Assembly: GCA_015179025.1 (NCBI GenBank)
Contig: WHUX01000428.1
Span: 1 to 28,248 of the forward strand
Length of the DNA stretch: 28,248 nucleotides
Direction of reading: 5' to 3'
DNA from: Terfezia claveryi
Lineage: Eukaryota > Ascomycota > Pezizomycetes > Pezizales > Pezizaceae
Positions within the stretch are counted from its first letter, which is position 1; every line of letters starts with the position of its first letter. The notes beneath the pieces are model-generated. The model did not search any database. It was not told the DNA's origin and saw only the letters and a program-made list of their open reading frames with translations. A program made the position numbers and the translations under genes. Shown one piece after another: positions 1 to 7,962 of this stretch.

Positions 1-883
1 AATAATTCCTGCCCATCAGGAACCAGTTACTATCTAGCCAGAAAATATTCCACGATTCCAGCTAAGTGTATGGAAGGGATCTAGAACCATGGCGAATGGT
101 ATAAGATCAGCGTATACACAAGTCAGCTGTGAATCAGTCACAGATTATAGTGAACCGGATAATTGGGAAAATATTAGTGACGCAGACGAAACCAATTCAG
201 AAAGAGAACTCGTGACAGCTGTTTCTGTGGTACAGAAACAATTCAACCCTGTAACGGAGTTTCCCTTATTATTTCCCAAGACAATTCCACGGGAATTACC
301 TCCACTAAGAAAAATTAATCACTCTATCAAACCAAAAGCAGGAGCTACTTAGATACCAAAATGGCGACCCTCAGGACATCGATTTAGACAACAAATCCAT
401 GACAAATTAGTCGAAGAAGAAGCATCAGGTCGCATATATAGAGTAGAAAATGATACAAATGCTGTAGTCATGTTCACTATTCCTAAACGAGATAAACCGG
501 AAGAAGCCCGACATGTAAATGACTGTCGAGACCGCAATTTAGCCGTAGAACCGGACCACACCCCATTGCCAGATATTAATGAAGCAATTGAACTAGTAGC
601 GGAGAATCCCATTTGGACTAAGGTCGACTTAGCCGACGGATTTTTTAATATTAGGAACGATGAAGAATCTGAGCAACACTCTACCTTTTTATGTCACATG
701 GGATATTTCAGAAGTAGAGTTATGCAATAAGGGGATCGTAATGCACCTGCTACCATGGTTCGTGTTATGCATGAAATTTTTAAGGACATGGTCTATAAAA
801 ATTTAATCATCTATATTGATGATATTATTATATTCTCTAAAACGTATGAAGAACATGTAGAATTGTTGAAGAAAGTACTTCAA

Positions 884-885
884 CG
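884..885. repeat. CG target-site duplication, left copy
   Basis: CG stands immediately before the CATCAG terminus of the foldback element, and another CG stands immediately after its CTGATG end at 3545-3546. Removing the element plus one CG rejoins the RT codons in frame. Because CG is its own reverse complement, it could instead be the outermost two bases of the inverted repeat. Confidence 0.6.
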
Positions 886-904
886 CATCAGCAAAAAAAA
901 ATGT

Positions 905-1185
905 GCGTCAGGACGTACCACCAAGCATCCGGACGCGAGTTTGCGTCCTGCGCGTCCTGTGCGTCTGGACGCACTAGAACATTGCCCCCTCGCCTGTGAC
1001 GCAACACCAATGCTGGGCAGTTGCTCTCGCATCTGGACGCACTGGAACGTTGCCCCCTCGCCTGGGACGCAACACCAATGCTGGGCAGTTGATCTCGCAT
1101 CTGGGACGCACTGGGATGTTGCCCCCATGCCTGGGACGCAAGCATACATGCAACCTTTGTCCCGACGCACTTGGTGGGTAAACAC
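905..1185. repeat. Subterminal GACGCA/TGCGTC repeats, left arm
   Basis: About a dozen GACGC or GCGTC motifs occur in both orientations. The better ordered ones sit in units of about 65-70 bp containing GGACGCAACACCAATGCTGG and TCTCGCATCTGGGACGCACT. Repeated short motifs just inside the termini are typical transposase-binding regions in CMC-type DNA transposons; that role is inferred here. Confidence 0.75.
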
Positions 1186-1354
1186 AACCCGCTTACAGCT
1201 TGCATCTGCTACGTTCTTACACCAGCCAGCTATGTAGCCGGGTTTGCAACCTTTGAATATGCATGCAGCAGAAATATTCATTGTATTCGCCAATTATTAT
1301 ATACACAAAGAGGTATTTAGCAATAGATATGTACACGGAACATGTGTGTAGCAA

Positions 1355-1512
1355 TACTCGCTCTAACCCTTGGCCTAAGCTTCGCTCTAACTCTCGTTGT
1401 ATCTATCGCTCTAACTCACGCTCTACCAACCAGACTACTCTCGCTCTACCAACCAGACTACTCTCGCTCTAATGCTCGCTCTAATTCTCGCTCTAAGCTC
1501 TCTCTAATACTC
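1355..1512. repeat. CGCTCTAA-type short tandem repeats, left arm
   Basis: Degenerate units of about 10-12 bp built on CGCTCTAA are repeated over the tract, including two copies of a CTCTACCAACCAGACTACT stretch. The complementary tract lies at about 2818-2960 in the other arm, with a different copy order (runs of AGCGAGAATTAG). Confidence 0.8.
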
Positions 1513-1848
1513 GCTGTAATATGCTGGGAATAACGAGCAAAGGGAAAAAGCGCGGGGAAGGGAAGTATATATACAGGAAAACCATAGTTGCCAAGGCCGA
1601 CTGCTAAGGCCGACAATTTAGACTTTCCGAAGACAATGAGATAGGGGATAATAAGAGAAGTGGCACGACAGTGATCAACGGCGCTCAGCCCCCCTTTCGC
1701 ACGCGGGTGCCGTACTACTCAATGCCTGGCCTGGTAATAGTCATATTGGGAAATCGTAGTCGTGGTACTGCGAACGAGACAAGTACTGCGATATGTGCGG
1801 AGTTCACGCTTTGTGATATATCCCGTTAGAATTCATGCATGTGCGGGC

Positions 1849-2484
1849 TCATATAAGTATATATATGCGAGAAATCCATGCATTCGCGGGCTTATATATA
1901 TATATATATGCGAGAAATCTATGCATTCGCGGGCTGATATATATATATATGCGAGAAACTCGTGCTTTTGGAGACTTATATATATATGTGCGTGCTTTTG
2001 GAGACTTATATATATATGTGCGAGACACTCGTGCTTTTGGAGACTTATATATATATGTGCGAGAAACTCGTGCTTTTGGAGACATATATATATATATGCG
2101 AGAAATCCATGCATTCGCGAGCTTATATATATATATGTGAGAAATCCATACATTCGCAGGCTTATGTATATATATACGAGAAACTCGTGCTTTTTGAGAC
2201 ATATATATATATGTGCGAGAAACTCGTTCTTTTGGAGACATATATATATATATGCGAGAAATCCATGCATTCGCAGACTTATATATATGTATGCGAGAAA
2301 TCCATACATTCGCAGGCTTATATATATATGCGAGAAACTCGTGCTTTTGGGACATATATATATATATATATGTGAGAAATCCATACATTCGCAGGCTTAT
2401 ATATATATATGCGAGAAACTCGTGCTTTTGGAGACTTATATATATATGCGAGAAACTCGTGCTTTCGGATACTTATATATATAT
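1849..2484. repeat. Central tandem array of two alternating ~39-bp units
   Basis: About 16 units each start with GCGAGAAA or a variant and end in a run of TA dinucleotides. Type A continues as TCCATGCATTCGC and type B as CTCGTGCTTTTGGAGAC. The order is roughly A A B b B B A A B B A A B A B B. Type B contains the mini-hairpin CGAG-AAA-CTCG; type A has GCGA...TCGC ends. Typical length is 39 bp, a multiple of three, which keeps several frames open on both strands without implying a protein. Confidence 0.88.
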
Positions 2485-2817
2485 GCCCGTGAATGCATGA
2501 ATGCCTACGGGATATATCACAAAGCGTGAACTCCGCACATATCGCAGTACTTGTCTCGTTCGCAGTACCACGACTACGATTTCCCAATATGACTATTACC
2601 AGGCCAGGCATTGAGTAGTACGGCACCCGCGTGCGAAAGGGGGGCTGAGCGCCGTTGATCACTGTCGTGCCACTTCTCTTATTATCCCCTATCTCATTGT
2701 CTTCGGAAAGTCTAAATTGTCGGCCTTAGCAGTCGGCCTTGGCAACTATGGTTTTCCTGTATATATACTTCCTTTCCCCGCGCTTTTTCCCTTTGCTCAT
2801 TATTCCCAGCATATTAC

Positions 2818-2960
2818 AGCGAGTATTAGAGAGAGAATTAGAGCGAGAATTAGAGCGAGAATTAGAGCGAGAGTAGTCTGGTTGGTAGAGCGAGAGTTAG
2901 AGCGATGGATACAACGAGAGTTAGAGCGAAGCTTAGGCCAAGGGTTAGAGCGAGTATTGC
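2818..2960. repeat. AGCGAGAATTAG-type short tandem repeats, right arm
   Basis: This is the complement of the CGCTCTAA tract in the left arm. Here it shows four near-perfect successive units of GAGCGAGAATTA type followed by more degenerate ones. Confidence 0.8.
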
Positions 2961-3139
2961 TGCACACATGTTCCGTGTACATATCTATTGCTAAATACCT
3001 CTTTGTGTATATAATAATTGGCGAATACAATGAATATTTCTGCTGCATGCATATTCAAAGGTTGCAAACCCGGCTACATAGCTGGCTGGTGTAAGAACGT
3101 AGCAGATGCAAGCTGTAAGCGGGTTGTGTTTACCCACCA

Positions 3140-3530
3140 AGTGCGTCGGGACAAAGGTTGCATGTATGCTTGCGTCCCAGGCATGGGGGCAACATCCCAG
3201 TGCATCCCAGATGCGAGAGCAACTGCCCAGCATTGGTGTTATGTCCCAGGCGAGGGGGCAACGTTCCAGTGCGTCCCAAGCGCGGTGGCAACGTCCCAGT
3301 GCGTCCCAGATGCGAGAGCAACTGCCCAGCATTGGTGTTGCGTCCCAGGCGTGTGAGCAACGTCACAGTGCATCCTAGACGCGAGCGCAACCGCCAAGAA
3401 TTGGTGTTGCGTCCCAGGCGTGTGAGCAACGTCCCAGTGCGTCAGGACGCTGGCGCAACAAGTGTTCGCGTCCTAATTTTGAGTTATCGTCCCGTGCGTT
3501 ACATGCGTCTGACGCACAGGACGCAAATAT
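3140..3530. repeat. Subterminal GACGCA/TGCGTC repeats, right arm
   Basis: Repeats of GCGTCCCAG... with intervening ATGCGAGAGCAACTGCCCAG and TTGGTGTTGCGTCCCAGGCG blocks match the left arm in inverted orientation, with additional copies. The extra copies account for most of the length difference between the arms. Confidence 0.75.
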
Positions 3531-3544
3531 TATTTTTGCTGATG

Positions 3545-3546
3545 CG
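3545..3546. repeat. CG target-site duplication, right copy
   Basis: The partner of the CG at 884-885. RT coding sequence (LQDEKFYLK) resumes immediately downstream. Confidence 0.6.
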
Positions 3547-4275
3547 TCTACAGGACGAGAAATTTTATCTCAAAGAAAGCAAATGCCAGTTCTTTACTCC
3601 AAGATTGGAAATCTTAGGACACGTTTTGACATCAGATGGATTACACGTAGACCCGAAGAAGAGGACTACAATATTAACATTTCCAACTCCTACAAGAAAA
3701 AAGGATCTTAGAGGATTCCTTGGAATCGTTAATTATCTCAGCAGATTTATTCCTGACTTGGCATCGTATGCAAGCACCCTGTCAGAACTGCAAGGAGAAA
3801 CAAAGAAATGGGAATGGACAGATACTCATAACGCAGCGTTTGAAAAACTCAAGGAACTGGTGAATTCCCCACATGTTTTAAAACCCTGGAATAATGAATC
3901 TACTGAACCCAAATATTTAGTCTGTGATGCTAGTGATGTAGGACTAGGATCTTGGATAGCTCAAGGACCATTGACGCACATCAGACCATCATGCTTCCAC
4001 TCTAGAAAATTTAATCCAGCACAACTCAATTATCCTACCTTTCAAAAAGAATTATTAGCGATTATTGACTCATTAAAATTTTTTGAAGCACAATTGAGAG
4101 GTCACAAGTTCACTATCCTTACCGACCACAAACCATTAGTAACCTTCCATACTCAAACGCCTGCAAGCCAGAAATTGAGGCGATGGCAAGATTACCTAAT
4201 AGAATTTGATACAGACATACAGCATACCGCAGGAAAGGAAAATTTGATAGCAGACGCTCTATCAAGAAAGCATAA

Positions 4276-5560
4276 ATACTTGGACACTCCCACCACCGAG
4301 GACGATTATATTTCCAACAGCATCGATCCTCCTAACCATACCTACAACCGCAACATCTCTACCAACGCTTTAAGAACTTTCCACTCACCAGAAACCTCTA
4401 CTCAGAACAATATGGTTTCTCGCGGAGCTATCAATTTCAAGCATGTTGACTGCAACTTCAACAAATATCGTGGAAGAGCCGAAGAACTTGGACACCATAT
4501 CTTCTGTCTATACTTCGAGGGCATACAGGATGAAGAAAGCGAATATGACATGATGAAGGAAGAAGAGTCCTCAGACGACGAGACTCTATCTACTATACCA
4601 GAAGAAGTTTTCAGCGGGTATGATTGTGTACCCAATATAAACAAGAACAAACCCTTAACAGTTCTTGGACTAAGATATAGGCCTCCATCATCTGAAAACG
4701 CACAACAAAATACCCTCGCTCCTGAAGAAGCGAAAGAAATTGCTATCGACCTGGCTCATAGCAATTGGCAACAACACAAAAGGATGCACTGGTCCTTTTG
4801 CCATGATTTTTACTGTCCAGTTCATGGCAGCTCCCACGCCATGAACAACCGCATATTCACCGTCGAAACATGTGCAATCTGCAACCACTACGGACATGGC
4901 AGTTTGAACTGTGACCTGACAGCCTCAGTTCTTAAGAAGGAGAAGGAATTCCTTACGACTCGTATTGCACATATCCTAGCCGCAAATGAGCCTCAAAAGG
5001 AACTAGCACCAGTACAACAAACGCCAGCTTATCCACCTCCACCAGCTCTCAGCCGTGAAGAAGCTATCTAGGAAATCAGAGAATGGGCAAAAAGATGGAT
5101 TGCCAACAAGCCGACACAACCCACTCTCCAACCCAGCATTCAGTTCAGTAACCCTACCGAACAGATGACTAACCGACAAATGGAACAGGAGATCATGAAT
5201 ACTCCTGTTGCCCCACAACAACCATGGAATGCACCTCAATAACCAGCTGCAACTGCTAGTAGCAGTAACGCAATTCCAATCAACACCGCCGCCGTCACCA
5301 CTCGTTCTAAAAAGCGAGTAGCCATTGACGAAGATCTACCCTCTTTCATTCAAGACACCAAGACCTCCAGACAGCGTTGTGATTTCTGTAAGTTCTCAGG
5401 ACATAATGCTTCTACATGCAAGGAGAAGAAACCCACCATCAATGACTTCAACACAAGGATCGAACCGACCCTCAACAAGCTCATTTAAGAGAAACACATC
5501 AGCGACGGATGGGTAGACGACAAGGACTACTTCATCACACACTGGCTTGACCAAGGAACA
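4276..5560 (+). other. E1 pol insert between RNase H and integrase with two CCHC zinc knuckles
   Basis: Between the end of RNase H (ADALSRKHKY) and the integrase HHCC finger lie about 430 codons with no catalytic motif. They hold an acidic stretch near 4530-4600, a Cys/His cluster C-x4-C-x2-H-x3-H near 4798-4836, and two C-x2-C-x4-H-x4-C knuckles at 4871-4912 and 5378-5419. A Pro/Ala-rich stretch follows the first knuckle. Such knuckles normally sit at the end of gag, bind nucleic acid and help package the genome. Their position here is unusual for textbook Ty3/gypsy order. The region shares the pol frame and is broken by stops at 5069, 5240 and 5486. Confidence 0.8.
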
Positions 5561-7268
5561 GGTATGAAAGCCGCATATCAATCATGCATGAGAGTATGTC
5601 CTATCTGGAAGAACTATTATGATACCTTTGTGAATCGTAAGGATCATAGAAGAAAAGACAGATTTTTGTATGTCAAGAACCGACAAGGACAATGGAGACT
5701 AGTCTTGCCCTCTCCCTTTAACATCGAAGGTAAGAACTATCTCGAATTGGTTATTAAAGACGCACATGAAGCAACCGCTCATAGTGGCATTGAAAAAACG
5801 ATGAAATATCTTACTGACCGATATGATTGCCAGTCCTTTGCAGAACCAACTAAGGACTATATCAAAAGTTGTGATACTTGTCAACGGACAAAGTATTCCA
5901 ACAAGGCGCCACTTGGACTCGTAACCCCATTACATGTACCAAGCAGGCTATAGACTGACATATCGATGGATTTTCTTAAAGTGGCACCTGTGTTTACTAA
6001 GTGTTCAATTTTGTACCCGAATATTCCTGTTGAAGAAGATCATGTAGTTTATATTTCACGACTTTGGACGATTGTTGATAGACAATCAAGATTCAAGTTT
6101 CTTATTCCTGTCTCAGATAATTTCACAGCAGAACAATGTACTGCTACCTTTGATACTCATGTAGTCCCAACTATGGGATACCCTTTCTGTATTGTTTTTG
6201 ACCGCGACACTCTTTTCATGTCAACGCACTTTCAAGATTGGGCTAGGAATAAAGGAATCAAGTTGGAACCGTCCACCGCATATCATCCATGTGCAGACGG
6301 ACAATCGGAAATTTTGAACAAAGAAATTCTACAAGTAGCAAGAGCCTGTAAAATCGAAGGATTTGATTGGCTACAGAAACTACCAGAGATACAGTTGAAA
6401 CTTAACTCTAGGTATAATACCGCTAGACAGAATAGTCCCTTTTCCACACTATTTGGATTTAATGCACATCTTGGTGTATCGATACTTCCATACCCCATTA
6501 ATACATATGTACCAGCAAACGAACGTCATGAGGTAACGTCTAAAAACCTATATGACGCTAAGAAGACTCAAGCATCTCAAGCGAACAAACGACTACCCAA
6601 TATAGCCAAATTTTCAGTCGGACAACAAGTTATGCTTTCCTCAGAAAATATCAACCTATCGAATGTCTCACCCAAGCTCAAACCAAAATGGCTAGGCCCA
6701 TTTCCCATTATTTCTAGCAATTGGAAACGTAATAACTATAGCCTAGACCTATCCAGTCAACCTGACCTCCACCTCATATATAATACTTTTCATATCAGCA
6801 AACTCAAACCTTACTATAAAAACGATCCTACCCAGTTCCCTCACAGACAATCTCAGGAACCAGGACCAATTCAAGAAGATCGTTATGAAGTTGAAAAGGT
6901 ATTAGAATTCAGAACAGCTCCTCGAACTGGAGAAAGACAATATAAGGTCAGATGGCTAGGATACACTCCTAAATATGATTCCTGGGTAAATGCTAAGGAT
7001 ATCACCACCGAAATTCTCCAAGACTTCTGGACGACCGGAAGTATGGAAGACACATTCAAGAGAGGTCGAAGGACTAAAGGAAAACAAGGACCATGAACCA
7101 GAGATGAGACCCGAGCTCTCATCTAACAAGAACGAGATAGAATCATGAGTCAAGGAAACACTAAGGATATTCATGTTAATGCTAATGTATTAACAATGCA
7201 TCAAATCTTAGGACGTATGGAAACCAATATGGCAGAGTGAAAGAAGTAAGGATAGGAAATCCTTCTAT

Positions 7269-7277
7269 GTGGGGAAG
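7269..7277 (+). other. E1 polypurine tract
   Basis: The purine-rich GTGGGGAAG directly precedes the TGTAATG start of the 3' LTR. This is the expected place for the primer of plus-strand DNA synthesis. The tract is short and contains one T. Confidence 0.6.
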
Positions 7278-7507
7278 TGTAATGGAGAACGTTGTTTCAT
7301 TGCTTATATAATTGATTATATACTTTTGTATTTCCTATATTACTACTATGTTATGTAACTAAGCCTCTCGGTTGAAGGACTAGCCTTCTACCACCTCCTA
7401 TTGCTTTATAAGCGTCCACAGCACGCGGAATCTGCCATGGGAAGTTCTATGGCACTTGCCATATGAAGACACCCTCTTTATGGCTGCGTGACCTCTGTTT
7501 AAGGCGT

Positions 7508-7572
7508 GTGACTCATTACTATGGCCACATGCCCCTCGTTCATGGCATGTGACTCATTACTATGGCCACATG
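7508..7572 (+). repeat. Direct repeat in E1 U3 carrying TGACTCA
   Basis: A 24-bp unit occurs at 7508-7531 and 7549-7572 (period 41). Each copy starts with GTGACTCATT and ends with GGCCACATG. TGACTCA is the consensus site of Gcn4/CPC1-type bZIP activators in fungi. The copies lie about 80-145 bp upstream of the TATA box. Confidence 0.75.
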
Positions 7573-7653
7573 ACCCCTTTTGTATAGCGCACCACCTTCT
7601 GGTGTGCCACCCTTTATCGTATTTATTTCCTTAGTCATCAGATCTCAGAGGAG

Positions 7654-7660
7654 TATAAAT
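7654..7660 (+). promoter_or_regulatory. TATA box of the E1 LTR
   Basis: TATAAAT in the middle of the LTR, with the TGACTCA repeats upstream, is a standard LTR promoter layout. It would define U3 as about 400 bp. Confidence 0.65.
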
Positions 7661-7810
7661 AGGCTGCTGGATTCCCTCTGGAATCTACAGAAACAAAAAG
7701 AAGCAACCAAGCAAGCCTTCAGAGCAAGCAAGCCTATATTCCGATCAGATCAAGATCATATAGGTTAGATAGCACAAATCATATAAGATAGATTACACCA
7801 GTTAATTACT

Positions 7811-7869
7811 GTTCCCTTCGGGAACGTCCCACATAGTAATCTCCCTACCCTTCTGAGGTCTTACCTCAG
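7811..7869 (+). other. Two perfect hairpins in the 3' part of the E1 LTR
   Basis: GTTCCC-TTC-GGGAAC at 7811-7825 is a 6-bp stem, and CTGAGGT-CTT-ACCTCAG at 7853-7869 is a 7-bp stem. Both have three-base loops and lie downstream of the TATA box, so they would be present in the transcript. Confidence 0.6.
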
Positions 7870-7957
7870 CAGAACCGAAATATACAAACATCCGTGCCTA
7901 TGGATATAGATTGTATAAACGGTACCGAATGAATACTGTCTAGTACCATTCATTACA

Positions 7958-7962
7958 TTACA
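7958..7962. repeat. Probable target-site duplication of E1 (right copy)
   Basis: TTACA follows the LTR end. Related E2 copies read TTACG at this place before GTTTAGAAG, so the five bases are target sequence with one substitution. The left copy is outside the window. Confidence 0.5.

Larger units (their letters stand above)
886..1848 (+). repeat. Left inverted-repeat arm of the foldback element
   Basis: The arm is inverted relative to 2485-3544. From the outside inward it holds a 12-bp terminus, GACGCA-rich subterminal repeats, a segment around 1255-1350 nearly identical to the complement of 3000-3060, a CGCTCTAA-type repeat tract, and a highly conserved inner part (about 1560-1840) that matches 2490-2770 with few differences. 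It is about 97 bp shorter than the right arm, mostly through fewer subterminal repeat copies. Confidence 0.9.
886..3544. mobile_element. Foldback (long terminal inverted repeat) element, non-coding
   Basis: A 2,659-bp insertion splits the E1 reverse transcriptase. The two ends are inverted copies: CATCAGCAAAAA at 886 and TTTTTGCTGATG ending at 3544. Inverted similarity continues for about 1 kb per side, down to a central tandem array at 1849-2484. No transposase or other plausible gene lies inside; the open frames are a by-product of repeats. RT coding sequence resumes in the correct frame after 3546, which proves an insertion. The architecture fits a non-autonomous DNA transposon of foldback type. 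The CATCA terminus and 2-bp duplication suggest mobilisation by a CMC/Plavaka-type transposase, but this is inference. Confidence 0.88.
2485..3544 (-). repeat. Right inverted-repeat arm of the foldback element
   Basis: This is the reverse complement of the left arm. The inner part (about 2490-2800) is nearly identical to 1560-1840 read backwards. The outer part carries more GACGCA/GCGTC subterminal units. The terminus TTTTTGCTGATG mirrors the left end. The near-identity of the inner arms contrasts with the looser outer repeats. Confidence 0.9.
1..7240 (+). pseudogene. pol: E1 pol polyprotein (RT, RNase H, zinc knuckles, integrase, chromodomain), broken
   Basis: One reading frame (codons starting at positions congruent to 2 mod 3) runs through the whole segment once the insertion at 886-3546 is ignored. 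Visible parts are RT with VDLADGFF near 627 and the YIDD catalytic box at 812-823; the tether KFYLKESKCQF just after the insertion; RNase H from about 3900 (CDASD, TDHKPL, ADALSR) to about 4275; two CCHC knuckles at 4871-4912 and 5378-5419; an integrase HHCC finger near 5760-5890; the D,D35E core (MDFL, VFDRD, AYHP...GQSE) around 5966-6310; and a chromodomain (YKVRWLGY, DSW) near 6885-7030. Stops lie at 35, 350, 728, 5069, 5240, 5486 and 5951. Those at 728 and 5951 replace an expected Gln (QGD motif) and Trp. After the stop at 7094 the frame still looks coding, with a stop at 7124, up to 7240. No frameshift was seen. The protein cannot be made intact. Confidence 0.92.
1..7957 (+). mobile_element. 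Ty3/gypsy LTR retrotransposon E1, 3' part, chromodomain type
   Basis: The segment carries, in order on one strand and in one frame, a pre-RT linker, reverse transcriptase, RNase H, a zinc-knuckle module, integrase and a C-terminal chromodomain. A purine-rich tract and a 3' LTR with TGTAATG...CATTACA ends follow. This order is that of Ty3/gypsy chromoviruses. The 5' LTR, gag and protease lie left of the window. The element is interrupted by a foldback element at 886-3544. Its right end abuts the integrase gene of another element at 7958, so it is nested there. Confidence is high for the class and moderate for the exact ends. Confidence 0.93.
7278..7957 (+). repeat. E1 3' LTR (680 bp)
   Basis: The ends TGTAATG and CATTACA are perfect 7-bp inverted repeats. 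The LTR follows a purine tract and is followed by integrase sequence of another element that matches intact copies from the next bases on, which fixes the right boundary to within a few bases. It contains a 24-bp direct repeat with TGACTCA, a TATA box at 7654-7660 and several perfect hairpins near the 3' end. No 5' LTR is in the window for comparison. Confidence 0.88.

Noticed and set aside
880..1293. Open frames of 60-160 codons in the foldback arms on both strands
   Set aside because: They arise from GC-rich subterminal repeats, appear in both arms in inverted form, and have no domain.
1849..2484. CRISPR-like look of regularly spaced repeats
   Set aside because: The intervening segments are TA runs and not unique spacers, unit length varies, and the setting is a eukaryotic transposon.
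1762..2529. A 255-codon plus-strand frame, and 183- and 179-codon minus-strand frames, over the central array
   Set aside because: All are products of a repeat unit divisible by three and free of stops on both strands. The proteins are Tyr/Ile repeats with no domain, and the frames run across arm and array alike.
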